Shown: piece by piece, positions 10,236 through 20,925 of the stretch
Layout of the letters: every line of letters begins with the position of its first letter
Numbering within the stretch: position 1 is the first letter of the stretch
Assembly (NCBI GenBank): GCA_965153455.1
Contig: OZ234496.1
Coordinates: forward strand, 10,129,863-10,193,862
Direction of reading: 5' to 3'
Source of the DNA: Sphagnum compactum
Lineage: Eukaryota > Bryophyta > Sphagnopsida > Sphagnales
Length of the DNA: 64,000 nucleotides
Notes under the pieces: model-generated
The model's input: the letters and a program-made list of their open reading frames with translations, nothing else
Databases searched by the model: none
Told to the model about the DNA's origin: nothing
Program-made: the position numbers and the translations under genes

Positions 10236-13200
10236 TTAGACAAAGCCTTCCAACCCCTCCACTAGTGCCTGTTTAAGATGTTTGCTGGATGCTGCCACCC
10301 GATGCGACATCATGTCAAACTCACTTCCAGACCTGCATTAGCCAGCCAAACAAAGAGGACCCTGATGAGCTCAAACTGCAAAACCTTTAGTTTCTTGCAT
10401 TGTTGAAAACATCATCTCAAGTGTTATAATCCTGCTATTGCCTATAAGTTTCTTGCATTGTTAAAGACCACATCTCAAGGGTTCTAATCCTCATACTGCC
10501 TGCACTCCTTCTGTGATCAAGCTGCTGGTGATTTATTGGAGCCCTCAAGGTCAGATAATGAGTGGATGGGCTAGTAAAACAGTTGCACTACAACAATCTC
10601 TCCCTCCTAGGCTCAGCTGATTGTTTGGACCAACCAGACTAGAACTCTCTTGAAATCATCACAAGTTTCACAATGATAATAGCAGTAGGCCAAGGAGAAA
10701 ACTTACGGGTCAAATACATGCCCCCCTGCCTCTTCCAGTATCAAAGCACCTGCTGCAACATCCCTGCTCCATATAATGTGGTCATCACAGAGCACGAGAC
10801 ACTCTAGATTGTTCATGAAGTCACAACTGTACCCCCACTCCTCCCCAATCATGCAAAACATGCAGATCTAGAATGGCTTGCAGTAGGTGACATGAGAACT
10901 CATTAACTCACCAGGGACCTCCAAAGCCAAGCTCATAAAAGAGATCAAGCCTCCCACAAGCCAGTCCACACAGGTCCATTGCACAAGAGCCACACATACG
11001 CAGAGAGCGCACCTGCCAATGCCACACATCAGCCCCACTTTCCGTCCTTCAAATAGAAATGTTGGAGGACCTTCAACATCCTCAAGGATTGTTTCATGTC
11101 CTCACAGCATAATTCCTGCATTCCAGTATAAGGCAGTAATCAAACACACATCCCACAAACCCATCTCTATCATGTAACAAGAGGCCACCATGTTGTACGG
11201 TTCAGAGGATCCCGATGGCACTAGAGACTCACTCAGTAATAGAAGCTTGTTACAAAGTTAGAACAGGCCTACTCCTTAATACAAAAAGCAAGTTTCGTTA
11301 TTGTCCCTGAAAGCAACAAGATATTTCTGCAGTTGTGATTGCAGCTTGGTTCAAACCACAAGTTTTTTCTAAGAAGCCACACCTTGAAAAGAAGGTTGTT
11401 GATTCTGTTGCTGGTTGAATCTACTGTTTTTTTATCTCGCAGTGTCCCAATCTGCAGATCAGTAAAACCTGATTACCCAAATTGCCATATGTAGATCTGA
11501 ATAACGCAATTCAACACCTGCAGACAAAGAGTAAACACCTAATACAAAATTTCACAAATCATATCAGCTTGTTGTGACAAACACTCAATGATCTCTCTCA
11601 TATCAAGCCAACAGAAAACAGAAATGAATTAAGCAGGTGGCACCTCTGTAGCAAGAAGGGCATTGCCAATATCCTGCTGCTCTGAAGCTGCACAACCTCA
11701 CCATAGAACACAATTACTGAGCAAATGGATGTTGATAAACATAGCTTACAGCATTGTGACATCCTCATCAAGACTACTTGCCTTCAAGACTTAATTCCTT
11801 AAGCTGTGGGAGTCACCAACACCTAGAATTTAGGAATTCACATGATCATCACTGACCATAGATGTGCTGCCCATTCAAAAAGGCTCCCCTTCCTTTCACA
11901 GCAGTGAAAAGCTGTACATGCAAAACCGCCCACAAACAAGCAACAATGCATAAATTCCAACAATGTTTCAACCACAAATTACTACTATTACTCCAAATTC
12001 CAGAAACCTAAGACCATTTTGAGACACCTGATCGTGTTTGACAGAATTTTTTGCAAGTGCACCCCACATGCTGCATATCTGAAGTTCATACCTCATCAAG
12101 GATGGGATTGAAAACTACTCCAACAGTGGGGACTTTATCAACCACCAGACCGATCGATACACAAACGAAGGGGTACCTATCACACAGCAAAGTGGATCAG
12201 TTGTGGTGCCCCTATTCCAGTCTATGGACTAAAAGATCAACAAGTGGATAAGATCATAAGCTTTGTCAACTGAGGAGCAGCTGGAGGTGGGCACCTGTGG
12301 ACAAAATTTGTAGTCCCATCCAATGGATCCACAATCCATGTTGGTGCATCTGTCAATTCTGGGGTACCATCTATTGCAGAGGTCTCTTCCCCTATCAACT
12401 GTGCAAACATGCCAAAAGTGAACAAAACAACAAAGATACGACAGAATCACCACAAGCAAGGAACTCAATCACAAACTGCAAATCCCTAACCTGATGAGAA
12501 GGAAATGCAGTCTTCAGGTACTCGAAAATCAGACTCTCACAAGCCTTGTCCGTCTCTGTTACCAGGTCAACCTACATGACAGGGACAGATGTCCAGCCAA
12601 AGAGTTAGTCACAACCAAGCCCTCTTATTATGTATGCACTGCTTGCTGCATATGTCCTACACACCTGTTCTTGGAAGATCTCCTGTCAGTATATCTCAAA
12701 GAAAACGTTCTGATTAGAAACATGACAGAATAGAATGGGGAGCAACTCACCTTTCCTTTGTGTTCAACTGTCTTTGAGTTGTTAAAATTGCTCAAGATTA
12801 TCTGAAAAAAGATGAGAAGGAAAAAAGGACAGACGGCTGGATCAAATTCACTGCAGATCAGGACACCTGTAGAAAGGCTGTAAGAAAGGGTTACAGAATT
12901 GAGAAGAGAGATGGGCCAAGCAAGCAAGCATGGAAGCCAGCCAGCCAGCCAGACCGGAGATTCACTTATACGGCAATGAGCAAGGGTCAGTTTTAGTACC
13001 TGGCCTGCTGTCTTTGCAGTTTCCACTGCCACATTTAGGTAGCTGTCCAATGTTTCTGTCCACACCCATGCTTTCAACAACGCTGTTAAGAAAGATCGGC
13101 TTCCCCTTCACTAACTTCTTCGCATCATGATGGAATCCACTTGAAAAACAAAGCACACTCTGTTAATAATGAATGCTCAGTGCAAATCCGGTGCCACCAC

Positions 13201-13375
13201 CACCACATCTTATCTAAGCAGCTGTGCAATGGATTTGTTCCCCACCCATGCTTTCAAGAGTGTTGAGAGATACATATGTGCTTCCCCCTTTCTTTTCTTC
13301 CTAAGGTCTTGAGATCATCATTGAATTCAATTCAATTCAATTCACTGAGAAAGACTCACCAGGATGAGCGCCCAT
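10236..13375 (-). CDS. VTC4: VTC4-like inositol-1-phosphate / L-galactose-1-phosphate phosphatase, 271 aa
   Basis: Twelve minus-strand exons with GT-AG borders and consistent phases: 13360-13375, 13000-13055, 12751-12801, 12491-12571, 12295-12398, 12092-12176, 11857-11911, 11644-11687, 11383-11451, 10912-11012, 10707-10763, 10236-10332. They sum to 816 bp, a 271-aa protein, the length I recall for Arabidopsis VTC4. In plants this Mg-dependent phosphatase releases inositol and L-galactose, feeding inositol and ascorbate synthesis. Metal-site motifs are intact: GEE at 71-73, [12 protein letters not shown] at 89-100, GSCAMDLCG, and WDVAAG at 221-226. The first exon is only 16 bp (MGAHP plus one base). 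Intron 1 (13056-13359) carries a decayed duplicate of the exon 2 region. A TIR element lies about 150 bp upstream of the start codon. Confidence 0.92.
13041..13325. repeat. Diverged tandem duplication around exon 2 of the VTC4-like gene
   Basis: The stretch at about 13020-13135 (end of exon 2 plus the 3' part of intron 1) is repeated in diverged form at about 13195-13325. Shared landmarks in the same order are CCACATnT, AGCTGTnCAATG, CACCCATGCTTTCAA, GCTTCCCC and CTTCTT. The second copy corresponds to a pseudo-exon with an in-frame stop; it lies wholly in intron 1. Confidence 0.6.
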
Positions 13376-13522
13376 CGTAGCTCGGTTCCAAATCTAAATG
13401 ATCCTTCCCCCCTCCTCCCTCGCTCGCTCCCTCCCTCCCTCCCTCGCCTCTCACGAAATTCGCTTAGCAGAGGATTGACAAAAAGCTCGGTCGCAGTCGC
13501 AGTCTGTCTCGCCTACCTGAGC

Positions 13523-13928
13523 GCCACAGTGAACCAGCACCCACCTGCGCACCATGAAGGATGAATGGTAAGTGGTCAGGAAACAGTTTTCTGTTGGGTT
13601 TCAGTTCCTAAGCTGACCATGGTGGTTACCTCAGTTGCTTTCCTTCTTTTTTTCCCCTTACCTACCTACCTACCTATTAACTACTCACAAGCAGGTTGTT
13701 AGTAGGTAGGTAGTAAAAAAAAACCCCTTACCATATGTATAAACTATCTACTTACCTAGTAATTACCTATTTTCTTACCTATCTGCCTATATATATGAGC
13801 CCTATTTCCTACAGAATTGGTTACCAAGGTGGAACCAAATAGTATTATCACGGTTGAGATTCATCCATAACTGAGTCATAACAGGCATCCAGTGGATGTT
13901 GCGCTGGTGGGTGCTCGTTCACTGTGGC
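13523..13928. mobile_element. TIR element copy 2, about 150 bp upstream of the VTC4-like start
   Basis: The best-preserved copy, 406 bp. The left end GCCACAGTGAACCAGCACCC and the right end are inverted repeats with few mismatches over about 23 bp (right end reads GGTGGGTGCTCGTTCACTGT plus GGC). Flanks carry a 9-bp near-direct repeat, CTACCTGAG at 13513-13521 and CTACTTGAG at 13929-13937, which could be a target-site duplication (one mismatch and a one-base gap on the left). Nine-bp duplications are typical of Mutator-like elements. It has no coding capacity. Confidence 0.75.
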
Positions 13929-13975
13929 CTACTTGAGGTCCAGAATAAAAGGTACCCCACCAGCGTTGACTGGTT

Positions 13976-13999
13976 TGGGGGGGGGGGGGGGGGAGGGGT
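13976..13999. repeat. G homopolymer run
   Basis: A long run of G with one A near its end; a likely assembly weak point. Confidence 0.8.
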
Positions 14000-14132
14000 T
14001 GACCCGGTTATCAACCAGGTTCTCAATCCAGTTATTAATCCCGTTCCAGCTGGTTATGGTATTTGTTTTGGGGGGTTAAATGACCTCAACTGACGGGTAT
14101 TTCAAAATCTAATTACCTACCTGGATGTGAAT

Positions 14133-14343
14133 GGTGCATTCACACTTGATGTTAATTCAGTGTTAAATGAAAATCTAGGTGGCATCCTAGGTGGCATCTC
14201 ATGGTAAATAGGGCAAATAGCTTAATGTTAAGTGAATGTTAGCTTAAAATAAAATGTTTATGATAAATTGATGTAAGTCCTAAATGACTAGTATGGTGAC
14301 TTAACTAACACTAAAGTCCCTAACACCAAAGTGTGAATTCACC
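14133..14343. mobile_element. Putative 211-bp TIR element (MITE-like)
   Basis: GGTGCATTCACACTTGATGT at the left and its inverted counterpart at the right (ends CCAAAGTGTGAATTCACC) match over about 20 bp with a few mismatches. The interior is AT-rich and non-coding. No target-site duplication is apparent, so the ends are provisional. It lies immediately beside the 3' side of the Helitron coding region. Confidence 0.45.
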
Positions 14344-14428
14344 TTTAAATATACAAGTTTGAACCCCGTGCCTAATGCACATGTTTGTGTGCATTTGACG
14401 AGACATATTACAAAATTACAATTACAAA

Positions 14429-16201
14429 CTATAGTTCCAAAACCTCTTTATATACGACATTTCGCATGTATCTATTGGGACCCTGGTCGTTGAAAATCTT
14501 GATGTTTGCACTACTTGTGACCCGTGAAATAACAACATACAGCTGACCATGGGAATAGACCGGAGACGGAAAATATACCCCAACGTTGTTGAATGTCTGA
14601 CCTTGACTCTTGTTGATTGTGATCGCAAATGCCACTCGAACTGGAAATTGACGACGACGCAAAACAAATGGCCAATCAATCCCAGAGGGGGACATGATGA
14701 TGCGAGGTATGAACACACGTTTGGTGACATTATTTCCTGTGATGATTTCCGCTTCAATGACACGCTGACCCAATCTTTTGACAATCAACCTCGTACCATT
14801 ACACAATCCTATTGATTGATTGAGATTACACAACAAAAGGATTGGCACACCCATTTTGAGTTCCAGCTCATGATTTGCGATACCGCTAAATTGCAAAGTG
14901 TTTAAAAATTCCACCGGATACAATGAATCCATTGAAACTCCTGCAGCAACACTTGCACCTTCTTCTGTTGGAGTTAAAGAATTTGCGCTCAGGTACGTGT
15001 GCGATTCTTCAGATAGCGATTCTAAAATTGCATTGTTGACTTCATCAACGTTAATATTTTTGGGGGCTAGAATGCTGTGTTGCATAAGATACATGGCATC
15101 TCCAGAGTGGCACCGGTGATCCGGATAGATGGTTCGGATTAATCCTCTTAAGCTGCAATCTTCTGCTGGCAGCCTCATATGGGATGGAATCTTGATCCAA
15201 TTTGGATCGACACCTTTTTCTTCTGCAATGGCAAGAAGATTACTGTCTCCAACATTCAACACCCATTTGGCAAACTCTCGCTGCTCTTCAGAATTAGTTG
15301 CCATGACTCGCATGTTGATATGAAGACGAAGAATTGTAACATGCTGCCAAAGATGCGATCGAGGCAAGGAAGCACTAACAATGTCTTCTTGTCCCCCCTT
15401 GGGAACAACAGGCAAGATCTGTTGAAAATCCCCACCAAGGACCACAATTTTCCCACCAAAGATTTTTTCGGTTGCCTGTGTGTCATCCAATTGCATCAAA
15501 TCACGCAGGGTACGATCAACAACTTCAAAAGCTCGGCGATGCATCATCGGTGCCTCATCCCAAATGATCAGATCAGCTTTACGCACCAACTCAACCACTT
15601 TCATCTGTTGTGTGATGTTGCAAGTTGACTCATCGTGCAGATCAATCGAAATCTTGAATCTTGAATGGGCGGTTCTGCCGCCCAGAAGCAACAAAGATGC
15701 AATTCTTGATGAGGCAATTGCAAGCACGATTTTGCCCTGCCCTCGTAGACGGGATAGAAGTGTTGTCCAAACAAATGTTTTGCCGGTTCCACCACTGCCA
15801 TACACAAAGAATAGTTTGCCTTCTTTGTTTGTCACGGCATTCAAAATAGTTTCGTATGCGTTGTGCTGATCATCATTGAGCCTATCTTCTGCATTGTCTG
15901 CATTTGTGGTCAATGAATGTTGATCATAAGCCAACTCTTCTTCGACCAATCGGTTTCCTCCATGAACAGAAGGGATGTAATTAGACTTGGGAAGCGTTGG
16001 AAAATCTTCCAGGCGGTGTCCATTGCGCATGAGAACCTGATCGATCTCATACAATGCACGATCCTTTAGCGCATCCTCAGAAAGGGTAACAGTTGGATCA
16101 GCACGCTCGCAGCGTGTCATTGCTTCAATGTCATCGCTCAAAGTCTCCCAATGTGCATCCCATAGCTGTCTGGGATTCATGACCTCACAAAACATCAACA
16201 T
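14429..16201 (-). pseudogene. Helitron PIF1-family helicase domain, uninterrupted 590-aa frame
   Basis: The longest open part of the element, from an ATG at 16201, although in the intact protein it would continue from the Rep part. Walker A is GSGGTGKT (residues 135-142), Walker B is WDEAP (214-218), then GGDFQQILPVV (256-266) and the C-terminal helicase motif AFAITINKSQGQTF. All hallmark motifs of the PIF1/RecD-like helicase of Helitrons are present. With the upstream stop it would be a helicase-only product if expressed; more likely it is simply the least decayed part of a dead element. Confidence 0.85.
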
Positions 16202-16252
16202 GGAAGCAAAGATGTCACGCAGCTGTTGTCCTGAGGCCCAAACACCGGCTTC

Positions 16253-17549
16253 TTACAAGGCTTGATGCCATTCATTGTCATCTACAAGCAAACCCATTGG
16301 AATGCATGCATCTTTGAATGTGTCGTGCTCTCTGCCATCCACTGTCCGCAAATGCTCGTAGGATGTGGCACCTTTGACGCAGTTCAGCAGCATTCGCAAA
16401 TAATAACGTTCACGCAATGTCGGGTGTTTATAATACATGCGACCAATGGCAAAGCCTCTCTTGCGCATTGTCCATCGCTTCAACTTCCGATTCCACACCC
16501 ATTGCTGAGGGAATTGATCGAACGTAAGGCTTCGTGCAACTTCTGATTCTTGGTTTGTTTTGAACCATTCTGTGAGCATCGTTCTGGAAATGGCTGACCA
16601 TGTTGCCACTTCCTGCACATCATCGTCATCGTCAAACAACACCATTTGCTGATTGGGCAAATGGTATTGCAGACGCTCAACAGTAGGAAACCGCTCATGC
16701 ATATCAAACTTGAAGATACGCCACGCTGCTTTCGATGCAGATACATAGCAACAGTCGAGATATTTATAATTTCATCAGTTTCGACCACATTTCCTTCGGT
16801 GGCATTGTCGCTCTGGCGTGAGATTTCAACAGTTGCACGATCATGTCCTTTATATACGTACTTGAATAGATATTTGACTGCACGAATATTGTTGCAGACC
16901 TCAACGTTGATGTGCGCATCGTATTTGGTCGATAAATAGACATTGTGCGGTACCACCCAACGATTGTCCAATTCAATGCCATGAACCAAAACTGTGTGCC
17001 TCGTATCTCTACGCCGATAAATAGGGTATATGTTTACATCCGTCACCATCTCGGATTGGAATTTGCGTGGATATTGTTTTTTGCATTTGCCTTCTTCCAT
17101 GCATGGGGCATTTGGAAACGCAGCTCCACATGGACCATGCATCATGCATCTGGCAACCGTCTCGTGGGCCAACTTGTTTGTTTCTGAATTCGGAAATTCA
17201 GCACTGATCATGCAGTCTACATCCTCGACTGTGTGTGGCTTGCAGTCTTTGGTAAAGAAGATGAGAATGTGTGCATGCGGTAGCCCACGCTTTTGAAATT
17301 CAACGACATAGATTCCCGCAATCGTGTGTCCTAGAATATGGTTCTTGTGAATGTCATTGATCAACTCCTTCAGCTTGATTTTGAACACTCCGATTACCAA
17401 ATCGGGTCGATCCTGAGGTTGCTGTCCGAGTAGCAATGCTCTCTTGATTTATTGGGGATTACAAGTGAATGTAACAAACGCATCCTGGCAGCCAGCCCAT
17501 CTGCAGATTGCCATGGCATCTTGATAATTTTGAACCATGTGACGTGGAC
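16253..17549 (-). pseudogene. Helitron Rep (HUH nuclease) and linker part
   Basis: Starts after the frameshift with VGPRHMVQNYQDAMAICRW and reaches a TAA at 17449-17451 directly after TFTCNPQ. The Rep signature GLPHAHILIF (two histidines of HUH, about 17268-17290) and the tyrosine motif KYLFKYVYKGHD (about 16840-16870) are both present, so the catalytic residues of the nuclease survive. A second frameshift near 16735 separates TVAMYLHRK from AWRIFKFDMHERFPTVERL. The frame ends in DDNEWHQAL followed by TAA at 16253-16255, where related proteins read on into EAGVWASGQQLRDIFASM. Confidence 0.8.
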
Positions 17550-18989
17550 CTACTTGAAAGAAGATGGTAGAATGATCCTCTGTCCGATGGCAGTAGCGCT
17601 ATTGTCACCTGCAGCGATGGCGTCTTGAAGGCCTTGATAAAGATCCGCGCAAAGTTTTTTTTGATTCAGGCGCAGATACTTCAAGCGATTTTGTTCGATA
17701 GCCGCATAAGCATCCACAATGTATTGATGCCGCAATCGGTCACCTCGAAGCAACGCAATGCCATCAGTGTCTCGATGTTGAAGTCGATAACCATAAAATT
17801 CCGCCATTGTCACATTGCAATATTTTCTTTGAAGCTCAGATTCTCCCGCATTGTCTTCATCCAAATCTGCATCAGCAACAACACCATTGAGCAGAATGTT
17901 CGGATGCCATCCATCTTCACCGTAAGGAAATAGCAACGGATAATGTAGAGCCATGTATCCCACATGTAGTTCGGAAATGCGCTGAAACGGGCCAGCTTGC
18001 TGAGCAAGGACAACGTCACGTCTGTCTACAGCCTCAGAACCATCTCTTACCATCAATGCAGCGACTTCATCGGCCGTCGGCACACTGTATCGGCGGGCAT
18101 CCTTTGTTCGAGAGGCAATGAGACGCAATTTCAGATCCATGGGAGCACCTTCTGTTGCCATCGTATCCCTTGCCATTTTGAACACTTCGACATAGGGATT
18201 GATATTGTACATCATGGTCAACAACCGATCCAACGTCGTTGGATCAAACGAGGGCATAACGACATGGCGATTTTGATGTTTGCGTTTCGTATCATGAATG
18301 TACAGCTGTGCAAATTGTGGCTGTTGTCCTTCGGCAGGACATAAGGATCTGATTTTGTGATAAAGTTCACCTTGAATGCAAAAGGAGTATGGTCCAAGGC
18401 CTCCTGTTACCGACTCATCAACTTTGGCACCGAGCGAAGTGAATGCCAACACCGAATTGTACATGCGAATCTAATCTCGAAATTTGACAGCACTGCTCTC
18501 TTTGCTGGTTAAAAGAACTTCTAGCTCTTGCGGTGTTGCAAGAAGATTCGGCAACAGAACTTTGCCATTCTCGCAACACAGAGAAAATTGTGGGTTGTTG
18601 TTCCTCGACTTTGCCGATCGTTCTTTGATCCACATTTCCGCGCTGCAGAATCCACATATTGTGTCCATTTCTCCACAATCCCATCGTCCCGAGGCTAACG
18701 CATCTTCGTCTCCAAACAATTGTAATGCGTCATTGCGAAGAAAAGGCTGTTCACGTTGCTTAGCACGCCGTTCTCTCTGTAGGCGATTGCGACGTTCATG
18801 TGTAGATTCTAACGTGCTTTGATTGAATTCTGCTAGAACATCAATATGTGGAACATGATTTTCCAAAGAGTGAGTTTGCTCGTCATTCCGTTGAGCTTCT
18901 AGGTCCTGCCGAAGGACCGTCAAAGCAGCCAAAGCACTACCATGTTGCACAATGAGTGCACGCATACGTTCTTGTATGTCTTCGGGCAT
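17550..18989 (-). pseudogene. Helitron Rep-helicase, N-terminal part
   Basis: Reads from ATG at 18989 to a frameshift near 17555. The frame contains a TAG at 18471-18473 in the middle of the conserved passage VKFRD-stop-IRMYNSVLAFTSLG, where the family continues without a break. Before it is a cysteine-rich stretch (ICGFCSAEMW, SLCCENGKV); after it follow GGLGPYSFCIQGELYHKIRS, the ELHVGYMALHYPLLFPYGEDGW motif and MAEFYGYRLQHR, all typical of the Helitron-like N-terminal domain of plant Helitrons. The next frame resumes at VGPRHMVQNYQDAMAICRW after a one-base shift. Confidence 0.8.
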
Positions 18990-19370
18990 CTTGGGGTGGG
19001 GGGTTTCTCATGCACTCTTCTGTGCTGGTGTCGTGTGTGTGGACATTGTTGAAGTCTAGCTACATCAACTGAAGAATTGTGCAGGTAGCGCTACTTGTGT
19101 TAAAATGTGAGCCAAAATCAATCCCCAGGGTGGCGGAGGAAATGAAAGTCCATGGCTTATTAGTTTGTACTTTGTACACATGCACCCACACACACACATT
19201 CGTCAACAACTCCATTTATGACTCCCTTTTCCTGAAATCTACAATGGATTGAAAGAAAAATATATAAACCTCAGAGCGAATTTTGCAGCTTTCACAAACC
19301 ACTATTAACTTTGCCATTAAACCACTAAACATGATGAATAAGTGGTTGAGGGCTGTTCTAAGTGGTAGGT

Positions 19371-19565
19371 AAGGCCCACAGATGGGGTCATTACCAGAAT
19401 AAGGTGCCTGCCAACCTCAGCTGAGGGTAGTGTCGAATTCTGGTAATGCCCCTATCTGAAGGCCTTACCATATGTAATGACCTTAAGGCGCCTGCCCAAA
19501 GTAGCAGCCAAGGGCAGCGCTGAACTCTGGTAACGACCCTGTTTGAAGGCCTTATCATGCATAAC
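19371..19565. repeat. Inverted plus tandem repeat
   Basis: TAAGGCCCACAGATGGGGTC... (about 19371-19401) is an inverted copy of ...CCTATCTGAAGGCCTTA (about 19437-19468). The right arm and its neighbour are themselves tandemly repeated: GGTGCCTGCC / GGCGCCTGCC, TCTGGTAATGCCCC / TCTGGTAACGACCC, and GAAGGCCTTA in each copy. Confidence 0.65.
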
Positions 19566-20812
19566 GACCACCCAGAGATTTGCAGAGACCTTTCATCATG
19601 CTTTGTGGAACTGGCACTGTGGGGGGAGGTTGAACGTTTAGCAGTGACCCTTTAATTTGAACGGCCATATAATCAAATCTCCCACAACCAAAACAACACA
19701 ACAAAATGCAAACAGAAGTGGTGACAGGATTTAATAACATAACATCAATAATGATTCAACAGAGCAAAGCCAATGCACAATTCCTCATTGACATTTAGTA
19801 AAGAAATTAGATGCACCAAAATGCCAATCAACAATACCCTAACAGATAAACTGTAATGCAAAACTGAAGAGCCATGCAACATTGTGGGGGATACAAATCA
19901 TGTATGTTAAAATTGAGGTTTTCTGGTGTGGATTCTTGTTCTGCTGTGAAGATTCTAGGTGTGGATGTCATTTTCACCAGAATGAAATTGGTACCATCTT
20001 GGTATGCACCCCTCTGCAACTTCTAGCTGCCCCTCACCTCTCTTCTTCCTGCAGATTTTTTTGCCAAGTAGGTTGGACATATTGCTCCCCTGTCTTGAAA
20101 AGAAAAATCCTGTTTGGTTGGGCTTGTTTGGGCAAGTTTCTTTACCTGAGAAATCCTCTTACAACAATTGCTGCTCTGAGCTTGATCCCTTCACTTATTG
20201 TAGCCACAACTTTGGATCAGATGTAGACCCAATCTCCATTCTCCTCTCTTGTGCATTCATGTATCTAAACACTGTGCTAAGTCCACTTGGATGACGGGAC
20301 GGATTAAGGGGAAGCTTCACGACGTCCTTACGTACTGGTGCTGGTTGGCACCAGAGTTGTACAGTTTGCAATAAATTCTCAAGATCATTGTAACAATTAG
20401 AATCCTTACTTACAAATGCCTGAAACAATTGCCACTGCCTGAAACAAATAAAAAATGTATCGTCCAATCACGAACACGCTTTGCTACATTCTCACTTCTT
20501 CCCGATCTCACAGTTCATGTGCGCGGGTCTTCCCCCCCCCCTCTCTCTCTCTCTGTCTATGCGTCTCTCTCTCCATGTGTGTCTTAGTCTGTCTCTCGCG
20601 GATCTTCTTCTTCACCTCCAAGCACCCAGCTTAGCGGTGTCACACAAATGCAAATAAAAGTGAAGTGAGAATTAGCGTCTCTAAGCCCGAGCGCTTCACC
20701 TTTGCTGCCATACAACTGCTGCTCCATTCCCTTCAAGAACGCGCCTGCTCTTTTGCTACACCCACGCCTTTTCCTCCCTCCCCAAGAACCTAAACTGCTA
20801 GCATGTGCAGGT

Positions 20813-20925
20813 CTCGCTATATTTAGCTACTGTCTGTCTGGATTAAGGGGAAGCTTCACGACATCCTCGCTATATTTAGCTACTGTCCGTAGTTACTGTC
20901 CGTCCGGATTAAGGGGAAGCTTCAT
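20813..20925. repeat. Tandem 54-bp duplication with GGATTAAGGGGAAGCTTCA core
   Basis: TCGCTATATTTAGCTACTGT...GGATTAAGGGGAAGCTTCAC occurs at 20813-20866 and again, slightly expanded, from 20867. A third copy of the GGATTAAGGGGAAGCTTCAC core lies at about 20301. Confidence 0.75.

Larger units (their letters stand above)
14429..18989 (-). mobile_element. Decayed autonomous Helitron (Rep plus PIF1-type helicase)
   Basis: Successive minus-strand reading frames spell one RepHel protein of about 1500 residues: an N-terminal Helitron-like domain, a Rep nuclease domain and a PIF1-family helicase. Three in-frame stops (18471-18473, 17449-17451, 16253-16255) and two frameshifts (near 17555 and near 16735) break it. 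Each stop lies inside otherwise collinear family sequence, so the copy is dead as a single gene. The element's 5' end should lie above 18989 and the 3' end below 14429. A short stem GTGC/GCAC at about 14365-14385 is a weak candidate for the 3' terminal hairpin, but no clear CTRR end was found. Confidence 0.85.

Noticed and set aside
13364-14093. Plus-strand ORFs around copy 2 of the TIR element
   Set aside because: They overlap the first VTC4 exon in antisense, simple repeats and a G homopolymer.
14429-18989. Stop-codon readthrough or recoding to explain the three in-frame stops in the Helitron
   Set aside because: Two frameshifts accompany the stops and no recoding signal is seen; ordinary decay is simpler.
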